The notes beneath the pieces are model-generated. The model saw only the letters and a list, made by a program, of their open reading frames with translations, was not told where the DNA came from and ran no database searches. This document shows, one piece after another, positions 17,070-26,122 of a stretch of DNA of 64,000 nt. The DNA is from Nocardia gamkensis NBRC 108242. GTDB lineage: Bacteria > Actinomycetota > Actinomycetes > Mycobacteriales > Mycobacteriaceae. The first letter of the stretch is position 1; each line of letters begins with the position of its first letter. Both the position numbers and the translations under genes were made by a program. The stretch is from NCBI RefSeq assembly GCF_001612985.1, contig NZ_BDBM01000032.1:1-64000 (forward strand). The letters are read 5' to 3'.

Positions 17070-17678
17070 ATGAGAGTTGTGAAAGACGTGCGAGAGATCT
17101 CGACCGGCGGGCCCGCCTTGCCGTCCGCACCAGGGGCCGAGCAGTACCTCGCCCTCGATTTCGCCGACAGCGCCTATGCGCTCCCCGGGGGGCACTTCAT
17201 CGACCTGCTCGGCACTCCGGCATCGACGAACCGGTGGCTCGCCGAACGTGGCCTCGCTCCCGCCGATGCGGGAGTGCAGGAAATGTGCGCGACGCAGCTG
17301 CGCGCACTACGCGAACACATCAGGGCATTGTTCGCTGCCCGCGTCGCGCGCCGGCCCGCACTACCGGCAGCACTGGCCGCCGTCAACGACGCGCTGAGCA
17401 GAACCCCGACAGCCCCCCTGCTGAAATGGGATGATACGAACGGCCCCTACCGCGCCGCGGTATGTCCACCCAACGAGATCCTCGACCGCGCGCTCGCGAC
17501 GCTCGCCGCCGACGCCGCCGACCTGCTCACCGGTTCCGACGCCGATTTCCTGACTACTTGCGACTCCATCCCGTGCAATCGCTACCTGATCCGCCACGGC
17601 CGCCGTCACTGGTGCTCCACGCGCTGCGGCGACCGCGCTCGCGCAGCCCGCGCCTACGCCCGCGCCAAAGCGAACTGA
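17070..17678 (+). CDS. ABATE/CGNR zinc-finger transcriptional regulator
   Basis: A 202-residue regulator. The N-terminal ABATE ligand-sensing domain contains YLALDFADSAYALP and the LLGTPASTNRWLAERGL stretch; the C-terminal zinc finger reads CDSIPCNRYLI then HWCSTRCGDRARAARAYAR, a CGNR-type motif with Asp replacing Asn (CGDR). Four cysteines can bind zinc. ATG 17070 is used, with a GTG at 17079 as an alternative. It lies next to a repeated operator and probably represses the divergent MBL/MFS operon and itself. Confidence 0.88.
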   Translation: MRVVKDVREISTGGPALPSAPGAEQYLALDFADSAYALPGGHFIDLLGTPASTNRWLAERGLAPADAGVQEMCATQLRALREHIRALFAARVARRPALPAALAAVNDALSRTPTAPLLKWDDTNGPYRAAVCPPNEILDRALATLAADAADLLTGSDADFLTTCDSIPCNRYLIRHGRRHWCSTRCGDRARAARAYARAKAN

Positions 17679-17903
17679 GCGTGCCGCCGATCTCCCGAGC
17701 ATTTGGCACCACGTGACCGCTGGACCCCGTGGGCCGGGGCTGTGTGGCCTCCGGCCCGTTTCCGGATATCAGTCGCGAGACGACCGATCCGATCAAGAGT
17801 CAAGCGGAGGCTCGCTTTCTGAAAGCGCTGTGCTCGTGCTGATTCGGCGGTAGCATCCTGGCCTGGGGAGGCGACTCCGAAGAGACCGTGTCCGGGGAGG
17901 AAC

Positions 17904-18536
17904 GTGGATCTTGTGACGACCAACGATTTGATACCCACTCCGCGTCGCACACTGCTTCGTATGACAGTAGGCGTCGGAATAGCCGCTGCCGCCGGATGTC
18001 TGATCATGGAGAACGCTGCACCGGCTTCGGCCACACAGCGCCTTTGGAAGAGATGTGCGCGTTGCAGTGGTCTCTGGTTCTCGGGCAACAATACCCGCGG
18101 CGGCTGCCCAGCAGGCGACATCTTCGACGGCGGCCACCACGACGATGGAACGGGCGACTTCATCTTGAAGGAAGACCCTGATGGTGGCGAGGGTCAGTCC
18201 GAATGGAGGTGGTGTCGGCAGTGCCAAGGGCTCTGGTTCGAAGGGAATTTCGGCTTTCGCGGAATATGCCCTTCGCCTCAGTTCAGCGAACAACCCGGTC
18301 ACGTGGCTTTCGGATCCGGCAACTACCGACTGGAAGACGTGACCAATCGGGACGGGGTAGGGGGATCATCCAAGTGGCGCTGGTGCCGCAAGTGTTCGGG
18401 TTTGTTCTACGACGGCCATACTCCGGCAGCCTCGGGTGTTTGCCCGGCCGACCGTCAGCACCACGACATCATAGGGAGCGGTGACTACATTCTCCGCGCG
18501 GCGGAATCCACACGTCTACCGTCACCACCCTACTGA
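17904..18536 (+). CDS. Exported protein with three CxxCxGLWF repeats
   Basis: A 210-residue protein starting at GTG behind GGGGAGG. PRRTLLRM followed by a hydrophobic stretch and APASA looks like a Tat-type signal peptide. The mature part consists of three repeats of about 55 residues: CARCSGLWFSG...CPA, CRQCQGLWFEG...CPS and CRKCSGLFYDG...CPA, each ending in a G-T/S-G-D/N-Y/F-x-L strand. The three cysteines per repeat could bind metal or form disulfides. I know of no function for this family; it lies alone between unrelated genes. Confidence 0.8.
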   Translation: MDLVTTNDLIPTPRRTLLRMTVGVGIAAAAGCLIMENAAPASATQRLWKRCARCSGLWFSGNNTRGGCPAGDIFDGGHHDDGTGDFILKEDPDGGEGQSEWRWCRQCQGLWFEGNFGFRGICPSPQFSEQPGHVAFGSGNYRLEDVTNRDGVGGSSKWRWCRKCSGLFYDGHTPAASGVCPADRQHHDIIGSGDYILRAAESTRLPSPPY

Positions 18537-18896
18537 TCTAACAGGCGAACGCACGTGACGATGATGCTTTCCCGCACGGCGGAATCGTCGGCGTCGAACA
18601 GGCCGAGGCAACGAGCGGATAGTTCGTCTTCCAGTTCACCTCGTCGTTTGCAGCCCGGCCCGGATTATTTCTCGAATGGGCTTGTCGCAGTGGCTTCCTG
18701 CGCGTAATCGGCACCGGCTATCGATTCCGGCACGAAACCTACCGACAGTGGTTCCGACAACCCCGCGTAGGAGTCGCATAGCGATAACCTCCCTTCGGCC
18801 AGAACAGTTCGCACATCGGCATGCGCGTGCGTCCGGCATCCATGCGCGCCCCATAGGGTGGTAGCCGACGGTCCGGTCCGTCGAGAGGAGTTGCCG
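18537..18896. other. Intergenic region without a supportable gene
   Basis: About 360 bases. Frames on both strands are short and overlap into the next gene as antisense. No repeat or strong promoter was noticed. Confidence 0.45.
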
Positions 18897-20165
18897 ATGG
18901 ATGCCGAACACTTCCTGCCGTTCCGCAAGAGCGCGGTGATCTCTCTGTGCGCCGACGAGCTTCCCGACGCGGAACGCGAATCGTTCGCCGAGTTCGCGCG
19001 GCTGCTGGCGGCGGTGGTGCATCACGAGTTCCATGTGCGTGGTGAGACGGTGCTCGACGCCTATCACGTGGTCGACCCCGCGGAGGATGAACGGGCCATC
19101 CGTGCCGCTACTCCCGAGGACCGGGCGGCGGCACGGGCACGGGTAGAAGCCGAGCTGGTCGCGCTGGCCGAGGCGGCGGATTTCACGCGCATAGATGCCG
19201 CTGAGATCGTGCGCGCCTTCGCCGAGCACTCCCTGGTGAAAGTGCGGTTGGAACTCGACGAGGAGCATATCGATACCGCGATGTTCTTCCGGCGCGGGGT
19301 ATCACAGCGCACCGAGCAAGTTCGGTGGCTGTTCGGCTTACGGCGGCGCAGCGTCGAATTCACCAGCTACGGCAAGGTTCTCGTATACATCGCGTTCGCC
19401 GAGCGGCCGGAGGAGGTCGCGGATCGCCCCAACGGAGGTGTGCTGCTGAAGCTGTTCGGGAACGTCCCGAGAAACGACCTCGAGATGCTGTATCCGATCG
19501 TTCGGATCCGGATGCGACCACTGGACAAGCTGCTGATCGGCGTGCCCGCGGTGGTCTCCGGAATTATCGTGGTCGTCACGAAGCTGGTGGCGTCGCTGGG
19601 GCCGCTGGTTCTCTTGCTGGCGTTCTGGCTCGGGCTGCGCGAGGAATCCGTACGGTTGGATAAGGCCACGCTGCTCACCCTGGGCGCCGGTTTGGCGGCC
19701 TTCGGCGGTTACCTGGTGCGCCAGTTCTCCAAGTTCAAGAACCGCAAGATCAAGTTGATGAAGACGCTGTCGGAACACCTCTACTTCCGCAACCTCGACA
19801 ACGACGCGGGAGTGTTCCACCATCTGCTCGGCGCTGCCGAGGAATCGGAGGTGAAGGAGGCCGTCCTCGCCTACCACTTCCTGCGCACCGCCGACCGGCC
19901 GCTCACCGCAGCCGAACTCGATCAGCGGGTGGAGGAGTGGTTCCGTCGGCGATGGGAGGCAACCTTCGACTTCCGGATCCGCGACGGGATCAGCAGGCTC
20001 CGGAAGTGGGAACTGCTCGTCGAGGACGAGCACGGCGCACTGGAGGCGGTGCCGCTGACCGAGGCGAAACAGCGGCTGGATCGTCACTGGGACAACCTAT
20101 TTCGAATCCAGCGCGAAACAGGTGACACCGCGGCTGCACGGCGAGTCGGGGTCACCGCCGGCTGA
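18897..20165 (+). CDS. TMEM143/DUF3754-family membrane protein
   Basis: A 422-residue protein. The N-terminal half is soluble and charged; two to three hydrophobic helices lie near the middle (GVPAVVSGIIVVVTKLVA, LGPLVLLLAFWLGL and LLTLGAGLAAFGGYLV), followed by KFKNRKIKLMKTLSEHLYFRN and a helical C-terminal domain. This layout matches DUF3754 proteins related to eukaryotic TMEM143, whose function is unknown. ATG 18897 has GAGAGGAG before it. No functional link with neighbours is evident. Confidence 0.82.
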   Translation: MDAEHFLPFRKSAVISLCADELPDAERESFAEFARLLAAVVHHEFHVRGETVLDAYHVVDPAEDERAIRAATPEDRAAARARVEAELVALAEAADFTRIDAAEIVRAFAEHSLVKVRLELDEEHIDTAMFFRRGVSQRTEQVRWLFGLRRRSVEFTSYGKVLVYIAFAERPEEVADRPNGGVLLKLFGNVPRNDLEMLYPIVRIRMRPLDKLLIGVPAVVSGIIVVVTKLVASLGPLVLLLAFWLGLREESVRLDKATLLTLGAGLAAFGGYLVRQFSKFKNRKIKLMKTLSEHLYFRNLDNDAGVFHHLLGAAEESEVKEAVLAYHFLRTADRPLTAAELDQRVEEWFRRRWEATFDFRIRDGISRLRKWELLVEDEHGALEAVPLTEAKQRLDRHWDNLFRIQRETGDTAAARRVGVTAG

Positions 20166-20240
20166 GACGTTGCCCACGAATCGACTTCTCAGCAGGGAAG
20201 TGCGCTCGGTCGGCGGGCCTGTGTCACCGGTTCGATCCGC

Positions 20241-21110
20241 TCACGGCCGGACGTCCGGAAGTGCAGCTCCCAGCGCCCGGCGCAGTCCGTCACGCCAGTG
20301 GGGAAGTGGCGGAAGGCCGCAGTCTGTCCACGATGCTTTCGACAGAACGGCATTCCGCGGCCGGGCTGCGGCATCTCGGAATTCCGATGTGCGGCAGGGC
20401 CGCAACAGGCCCGCATCGAGCCCCGCCGATTCGATGATCGCCCGAGCGAATCGGTATTTGGATGCGGCTCCGCCCCCGGTCGCGTGGAGCAGGCGCGGTG
20501 GATTCGGGTGCGCGACGAGGTCGAACAGTGCGGATACGAGATCATCGACGTAGGTCGGGGAGGCGATCTGGTCGGTGACGACCGCGACGTGCTCGCCCCG
20601 GGAGCATCTCCGCACGAGCGCGGCCGGGAAATCCCGATCGGTCCCCGAGTACAGCCACATGGTGCGGACGATCCGCGCCTCGGGCAACGCTGCTCGGGAT
20701 GCCTCCTCACCTGCCAATTTGGATCTTCCGTACACGCTCAAAGGATTAGTGGGCGACCAGGTTTCCCATGGACGCGACGCCGCCCCGTCGAAGACGTACG
20801 CGGTCGAGATGTGCAGCAGTCGCGCTTCCTTCTTCGCGCAGGCTCGGGCCAGTAGTCCCGGACCGACCGCGTTGACCGCGAACGCCTTGTCGGCTTCGGT
20901 CTCGGCGGCGTCTACGCTCGTGTACGCCGCGCAGTTGATGACCACATCGCCGGAGCCGATGGTGTCGTTCACCGCCGATTCATCGGTGATATCGAGTTCC
21001 TTCGATCCGAACCCGAGCACCTGTCGATCAGCGCGACGAAATGGGCTGGTCGCCTTCGTGATCGCGCTCCCGAGCAGTCCGTCGGCACCGGTGACCACCA
21101 GCCTGCTCAC
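20241..21110 (-). CDS. dTDP-4-dehydrorhamnose reductase-like 4-ketoreductase
   Basis: A 289-residue RmlD-like extended SDR: TGADGLLGSAI at the N-terminus binds NAD(P)H, NCAAYTSVDAAE and STAYVFDG follow, and the catalytic YxxxK is YGRSK. It should reduce the 4-keto group of a nucleotide-linked deoxysugar. It is the last gene of a three-gene cassette and its GTG start overlaps the stop of the 3-dehydrase by 4 nt, so the two are translationally coupled. Probably not the housekeeping rhamnose enzyme, given this context. Confidence 0.9.
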   Translation of the reverse strand: MSRLVVTGADGLLGSAITKATSPFRRADRQVLGFGSKELDITDESAVNDTIGSGDVVINCAAYTSVDAAETEADKAFAVNAVGPGLLARACAKKEARLLHISTAYVFDGAASRPWETWSPTNPLSVYGRSKLAGEEASRAALPEARIVRTMWLYSGTDRDFPAALVRRCSRGEHVAVVTDQIASPTYVDDLVSALFDLVAHPNPPRLLHATGGGAASKYRFARAIIESAGLDAGLLRPCRTSEFRDAAARPRNAVLSKASWTDCGLPPLPHWRDGLRRALGAALPDVRP

Positions 21111-22450
21111 CGCTTGTCCTCGAGGGAGGTCCGCACAACCCGCACCTGGGAGCGCCGGTAGCCGGAGACATACTCGCGGACCGAGGCGATCATGTAGTCG
21201 GTCATCTCGTCGGTTATCCCCGGGTACACCCCGACCCAGAAGGTGTTGTCGGCGACGTAGTCGCTGGCCGCCAGGCTTCCGGATACACGGCACTCGATGT
21301 TCGAGTACGCCGGATGGCGGAGGAGATTTCCGGCGAACAGGCCTCGGGTCGCTATTTTGCGGCTTTCGAGAAAGTTGACGATGTCGATGCGGCCGAAAGG
21401 CGCGTCCGACAGCACCGTGAGGGCAAATCCGAACCAGCTCGGATCGCTACCGGGGGTTGGTTCCGGCAGCCGGAGATGGTCGATCCCGTCCAAGCCTTCG
21501 CGAAGCCGACGCCAGTTGTGACGCCGGCGGGCGCAGAAATCGTCCAGTCTGGCCAGCTGGGAGAGTCCGAGCGCAGCTTGGATATCTGTTGTCTTCAGGT
21601 TGTATCCGATATGCGAATAGATGTACTTGTGGTCGTATCCGTAGGGGAGGTCGCCCAGCTGTTGGGTGAACCTCTTCCCGCATCTGTTGCTTTCGCCCGG
21701 CTCGCACCAGCAGTCGCGTCCCCAATCGCGCAGCGACTTCACGACGCGAGCTGTGGTCAGGTCGTTGGTCAGCACACATCCGCCCTCACCCGTGGTCAAA
21801 TGGTGTGCCGGATAGAAGCTGACGGTGGCCAGATCACCGAAGGTTCCGGTAGGGTGCGACTGGTATGTCGATCCGACTGCGTCGCAATTGTCTTCGATCA
21901 AAAACATTCCGCGCTCCGCGCACAACGCGGAGATTTCTGCCACCGGAAACGGGTTGCCGAGCGTGTGCGCCAGTGCGACGGCACGGGTTCTAGGGCCGAT
22001 TGCCGCTTCCACGGCTTCCGGCGTCGTGTTGTATGTCGTGGAGTCGATATCTACGAAAACCGGTTTCAACCCGTTTTGCAGTATCGGGTTCACTGTCGTC
22101 GGGAAGCCGGCGGCAGCCGTGATGACCTCGTCTCCGGGGCGCAGCCGGGTATCACCCAACTCCGGGGCGGTTAATGCACTGACCGCCAGCAGGTTCGCGG
22201 AAGATCCGGAGTTGGTGAGCCGCGCCTTGCGGAGGCCCATTTTCCGGGCGAATTCTTTTTCGAATCGGTCGGCCAGGATTCCGGCCGCGATACGCATATC
22301 CAGTGCGGCTTCGAGGACTGCGCCCCTGTCCTTGTCGTCGAGGCAGGCGCCGGATGATTGGATCTCGGTGACGCCCGCGACGAAGTGGTGCTCGCTTTGC
22401 GAATTGTGGAATTTCCGGATTATCGTGAGCAGTTCTTCTCGATCGTTCAC
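21107..22450 (-). CDS. NDP-4-keto-6-deoxyhexose 3-dehydrase (AscC/RfbH/SpnQ-like, E1)
   Basis: A 447-residue aminotransferase-fold enzyme using PMP and a [2Fe-2S] cluster to remove the 3-hydroxyl of an NDP-4-keto-6-deoxysugar. In SFYPAHHLTTGEGG the PLP lysine is replaced by His216, the mark of E1 dehydrases. The four cluster cysteines Cys189, Cys247, Cys249 and Cys257 have exactly the C-X57-C-X1-C-X7-C spacing of the family. GTG 22450 follows GGGAG and lies 1 nt after the glycosyltransferase stop. No dedicated E3 reductase is nearby, so a general ferredoxin or flavodoxin reductase would have to supply electrons. Confidence 0.93.
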   Translation of the reverse strand: MNDREELLTIIRKFHNSQSEHHFVAGVTEIQSSGACLDDKDRGAVLEAALDMRIAAGILADRFEKEFARKMGLRKARLTNSGSSANLLAVSALTAPELGDTRLRPGDEVITAAAGFPTTVNPILQNGLKPVFVDIDSTTYNTTPEAVEAAIGPRTRAVALAHTLGNPFPVAEISALCAERGMFLIEDNCDAVGSTYQSHPTGTFGDLATVSFYPAHHLTTGEGGCVLTNDLTTARVVKSLRDWGRDCWCEPGESNRCGKRFTQQLGDLPYGYDHKYIYSHIGYNLKTTDIQAALGLSQLARLDDFCARRRHNWRRLREGLDGIDHLRLPEPTPGSDPSWFGFALTVLSDAPFGRIDIVNFLESRKIATRGLFAGNLLRHPAYSNIECRVSGSLAASDYVADNTFWVGVYPGITDEMTDYMIASVREYVSGYRRSQVRVVRTSLEDKR

Positions 22451-22451
22451 T

Positions 22452-23678
22452 CTATTTCTCCCGGTACGAGCCTGAAATGAGATCTCTGAGGTCGTCGGTG
22501 AATGCGGATTGTGGCGGCAGCGCCCACATATGCCGCTTGAGTGCTCGCGCGGCCTGCCGGTAGGCGGGGTCGTCGAGGATTCGCCGGCAGGCGGTGAGAA
22601 CATCCGAGGCGGTGACGGTCATTGGGTCGAGGTGGATGCCGGTGCCGAGGGCTTCGCAGCGTACTGCATTTCCGGGATGATCGGCGAAGAAGGGAAGTAC
22701 CAGGTGCGGGACTCCGTAGGTTATCGTGTCGCGCATCGAATTCAATCCACCGTGTGTGATGAACAGGTCCACGTTCGCCAATACGAGCGACTGGGGGACG
22801 TACGGCAGGACATGGATGTGTGCTGGTAGCGACCGGAATATATCCTGGTACAGCGACGGTAGCGAGACGACGGCGGTACACCGGAGCTCGGCCAGAGCCG
22901 CGATGACCTCCCTGTAGATTTCGGCCATTCGATCCCGGAACCTCGGGGAGAAGGGGCCGATCGAGCCCAGCGAGAGGTAAACGATCGGCCTATCACCAGG
23001 CATCGACGTGAACACGTCGGGCAGCAGTTGATCATTGTGGCGTACCGGTGGTTCGTGCCGGTAACGGACCAATGGAGTACCGAGATCGGAGTTATTGAAT
23101 TCTTTCGGCGTCAGGGAGACCGTGAGATGCCGGAGTATTCCCGGTACCGCCGGTTCTTCCGGAAGCCCGAGTTTGGCCCGCTGAGTGGTCAAAGCGGGCC
23201 GGATCAGGTCTTCGTGGAGGTCTCGCACAAGCGTCAGCGGGCCGATATCCACCGTGACGTGGGGTATTTCGAGCACTTCCGCGGCCAGGTAACCGCCGAA
23301 CTCCGAGCACTCGTGCAGGACGACATCGGGCCGCCACCGGTCGGACAGATCCAGTACGTCTTCCGCGACACGCAGGGCGATCCGGTCACCGAGGAACTCC
23401 GTCATGTACATCCGGTCGAACGCGGCTATGTCCCGGTCGAGCAGAAGTCCGAAAATCGCTGCATCGAACTCGCGGTCGGCCCATCGCATTCCCACGTCCA
23501 CGGTCTCGACGCCGTAGTTGCCGTGCAGCCAGGCGCCCCACTTCTCAGGTGCCGCAACGCGGACATCGTGGCCATGTCTGCTCAGCGCGTCGGCCAGTGT
23601 GACCAGTCCACGGAAGTGGGATTCGAACTGGTTGACGGTCACCAGCACGCGCATGCGATCTGCCCGCGAAAAAGCCAT
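22452..23678 (-). CDS. GT1-family glycosyltransferase (macrolide/UGT-like)
   Basis: A 408-residue GT-B glycosyltransferase. The C-terminal sugar-nucleotide-binding region has ITHGGLNSMRDTITYG and VLPFFADHPGNAVRCEALG, typical of enzymes that attach deoxysugars to natural products; the N-terminal half begins MRVLVTVNQFESHFRG. I choose the ATG at 23678, with ATG 23654 as an alternative; neither has a strong ribosome site. It heads the cassette with the 3-dehydrase and ketoreductase, implying transfer of a 3-deoxy or 3,6-dideoxy sugar, but the acceptor is not encoded here. Confidence 0.9.
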   Translation of the reverse strand: MAFSRADRMRVLVTVNQFESHFRGLVTLADALSRHGHDVRVAAPEKWGAWLHGNYGVETVDVGMRWADREFDAAIFGLLLDRDIAAFDRMYMTEFLGDRIALRVAEDVLDLSDRWRPDVVLHECSEFGGYLAAEVLEIPHVTVDIGPLTLVRDLHEDLIRPALTTQRAKLGLPEEPAVPGILRHLTVSLTPKEFNNSDLGTPLVRYRHEPPVRHNDQLLPDVFTSMPGDRPIVYLSLGSIGPFSPRFRDRMAEIYREVIAALAELRCTAVVSLPSLYQDIFRSLPAHIHVLPYVPQSLVLANVDLFITHGGLNSMRDTITYGVPHLVLPFFADHPGNAVRCEALGTGIHLDPMTVTASDVLTACRRILDDPAYRQAARALKRHMWALPPQSAFTDDLRDLISGSYREK

Positions 23679-23909
23679 GTCCGCAGCGTGACACATTGGG
23701 GCACAATGCTGTACGCGTTTCCGGGCAACTGGACCTGCGACGGTTTCAGCTCGGGCGGGTCGAGTGAGTCGCCCGGTGGAAGCCGGACTGTCACAGTAGG
23801 TCTCGGCGGTTCCTCGACCCGGTGCCACGGGCTGGGCGAGCGCGGAAGCGTTGCGCGTCGCATGAGCCGGAGCGGCGCGTGCGCGGCCCGGCACCCATCG
23901 GTGATTTCG

Positions 23910-24503
23910 TCAGAACTTGCCGGCGTGGTGTTCGATTCGGTGCCCGAGCCGGGTGGCGAATTCGGTGATGAAGTCCTCGGTCAGGGGCGGCCAGCCCCAG
24001 AAGTCGAAGGCGAGGGCGCCCAGGGCGAAGCCGTCTGTCCATTGCCAGGTGGTGATGGGGCTCGGTGTGGTGCAGGAGGGGCAGATTGCCGAGCCGGTGC
24101 CTGTTCGTTTCCAGGTGTCGATCGCGTCCGAGAACGGCTGCCATACGGCGGGATCGGCTTCCCATTGTTGCGGGTAGTCGATGATCACGGTGGTGGCCTG
24201 GCAGCGTGGGCATACCGCGGAGGCCGGTTCGATGGCGCCCTGGCCGGGATAGTGGTCTTGGCGGCCGGCGATGACGGCAACGGGGCCGGGGATCCAGTCG
24301 GCGCCCCATTCCTGGGTGATCTGCGGCCAGTCGGGGCCCGGCAGATAGCCTTCGTCGGCGTGGAGGCTGTACATCGCGTCACGCGAAGTCTCCCGAAGCA
24401 GCCATCGCCGCGACACCATCCAGTCCACCATGTGCTCGGCCAGCGTGCTCGCGTCGGCCGAGGTCACATCGAGGTCGACGATACGTTCGAAATAATCACC
24501 CAC
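23910..24503 (-). CDS. Hypothetical protein with two CxxC motifs
   Basis: A 197-residue soluble protein of unknown function. VCPRCQATTV near the middle and ICPSCTTPSP about 40 residues later form a likely zinc ribbon; aromatic residues are frequent (DFWGWPP, WQWTDGF). I recognise no named domain. It is divergent from the HEAT-repeat gene and lies upstream of the deoxysugar cassette on the same strand, but 231 nt separate it from the glycosyltransferase. Confidence 0.75.
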   Translation of the reverse strand: MGDYFERIVDLDVTSADASTLAEHMVDWMVSRRWLLRETSRDAMYSLHADEGYLPGPDWPQITQEWGADWIPGPVAVIAGRQDHYPGQGAIEPASAVCPRCQATTVIIDYPQQWEADPAVWQPFSDAIDTWKRTGTGSAICPSCTTPSPITTWQWTDGFALGALAFDFWGWPPLTEDFITEFATRLGHRIEHHAGKF

Positions 24504-24617
24504 ACCCGCATCCTGCCACCGAGGACCGATGGTCGTATTCGGGCGCCGAGTGGCCGTTCATCCGCTGACGCCCGAGACGTGGCGGGGGAACGGATCATCG
24601 CCAGGTACCGTTGGGCG

Positions 24618-25421
24618 GTGAACCCAGCTGATACGCGAAGTCTCAAAGACGGCGATCTGGAGACCCGCGGAGCAAATCTGCGGCTGCTGCTCGCGCGGGC
24701 TGCTGACGGGCACACATCCGCCAAGGAAGCACTGCGCGCGCTCGTCCGCGACTATCCCGACTACCACCGGTCGCTGTACAGCCGGGCGTTGAACCAGGCG
24801 GCGGTCTTCGGCGACGACACCCTGAAGGCACCCCTGCTCGCGTCACTCGCCGACACTCGGTACAACTGCCAGGCATGGGCGGCGATGGGCTGCGCGGCGC
24901 TCGGCTTCCGCGATGCGGTTCCCGGCTTGATCGCGATGTTGGACCATTCGCAGGAGATGGCTCGCGAGCAAGCGGTGATCGCTCTGGGCACCCTCGGCGA
25001 CGAATCGGTCGTCCCGGCGCTCACGCCCGTGCTGCGGGACCCGATCGGAGGAATGCGCGAACGTGCCGCCGATGCCCTCGGCATGATCGGCGGTGATGCG
25101 GCCTTGGCCGCACTGTGGGACGAATTCGAGAACCGCCGGTACTTCCGCATCGGCTATATCGCCAGCGCGCTGGCCAAGTTTGCCCCGGACGTCATTCCGA
25201 GGCTGTGCGCGGCGGCCGGCAGTGACGACCCGGACCAGCGATATTGGGCGGCAGTCGCGCTCGGTTCGACCGGCGATGATCGTGCCGTGCCGACGCTGGA
25301 ACGGCTGATGGCCCACGACCGGGGCTCCACAGTCTTCGATGGCATGGTGAGCGTCGCCGCGAAGAAGGGCCTCCGCACGCTACGACGAATCCAAGCCGCA
25401 ATCGCAGCCCGCGAATCCTGA
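24618..25421 (+). CDS. HEAT-repeat protein
   Basis: A 267-residue helical solenoid. Repeats are visible at AWAAMGCAALGFRDAVPGLI, EQAVIALGTLGDESVVPALT, ERAADALGMIGGDAALAAL and WAAVALGSTGDDRAVPTLE. Such scaffolds bind proteins or nucleic acid; some bind phycobilin lyase-type or modification substrates, but nothing here is specific. Start taken as GTG 24618 (VNPADT); another in-frame GTG at 24579 would add 13 residues. Confidence 0.85.
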   Translation: MNPADTRSLKDGDLETRGANLRLLLARAADGHTSAKEALRALVRDYPDYHRSLYSRALNQAAVFGDDTLKAPLLASLADTRYNCQAWAAMGCAALGFRDAVPGLIAMLDHSQEMAREQAVIALGTLGDESVVPALTPVLRDPIGGMRERAADALGMIGGDAALAALWDEFENRRYFRIGYIASALAKFAPDVIPRLCAAAGSDDPDQRYWAAVALGSTGDDRAVPTLERLMAHDRGSTVFDGMVSVAAKKGLRTLRRIQAAIAARES

Positions 25422-25437
25422 AAGGCCACCGGATTTG

Positions 25438-25875
25438 TCATCGCGAGAGCGAGTTACGCAGATCGGTGATCGTGGCGCGGCGCTCGTAGGCGATCCAGGC
25501 GAAGATCGCGGCAAGCACCAGGGGGAAGATCCCCATCAAGGGCTTGTCGGCGATGAAGGCCTGCGTCCCGGCGGCGAGCACGGTGAGAACGGACAGACCC
25601 GCGGCAGCCAGGGCACTGAGCCGTGGCACCATCAGGCCGATGCCACCGGCAACCTCCGCAACTCCGATGAAGATGAGCAGCCCGAGGGGGATGGTGAGAT
25701 TCTCGGGGGCGTTCTCCGTCAGGGTGTTCGGAATAACAAGCTTCGGCCCGCCGGAAGCGATGATGAAGAACAGGCCGAGCAGGATCTGCAGGGTCCACAG
25801 GACGCGGTTGCGGACCTTGCCGGGACGACCGGTGACGTTGTTGGAGAACTCGGCGGTGGAGTTGGCGGTGGTCAT
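25438..25875 (-). CDS. DoxX-family membrane protein
   Basis: A 145-residue membrane protein with four hydrophobic helices (LWTLQILLGLFFIIASGG, IPLGLLIFIGVAEVAGGIGL, ALAAAGLSVLTVLAAGTQAF and IFPLVLAAIFAWIAY). The ASGGPKLV and VAEVAGGIGL motifs are typical of the family. ATG 25875 has AGAAGGACC in front; the upstream open frame is not family-like. Stands alone, convergent with the HEAT gene. Confidence 0.87.
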   Translation of the reverse strand: MTTANSTAEFSNNVTGRPGKVRNRVLWTLQILLGLFFIIASGGPKLVIPNTLTENAPENLTIPLGLLIFIGVAEVAGGIGLMVPRLSALAAAGLSVLTVLAAGTQAFIADKPLMGIFPLVLAAIFAWIAYERRATITDLRNSLSR

Positions 25876-26122
25876 TTCTGGTCCTTCTGGTCGGTCGCGC
25901 CGGGTTGGCAGCGCGTTCAACGGATAGGACGGAGCGCCGTCCGAGAATTCATCGCTGTCGGCGAGAATTTCCCGAGCGCCGCCCCGACCGGCCGGTACCG
26001 CCCGGTCGGGGCGTTTGTGCATCTGCCGACCAACCGCCATCGAAGAGGGCCGGGACCTGTCCTCGATGAGCGGTGTCGGGCCGGCAGTTCCTATCGTCCG
26101 CTGCCGGCCTGGCGGCCCGGCC

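Noticed and set aside
23028..24617. Upstream extension of the HEAT-repeat frame
   Set aside because: Overlaps glycosyltransferase and the CxxC protein in antisense; HEAT repeats start only after the GTG at 24618.
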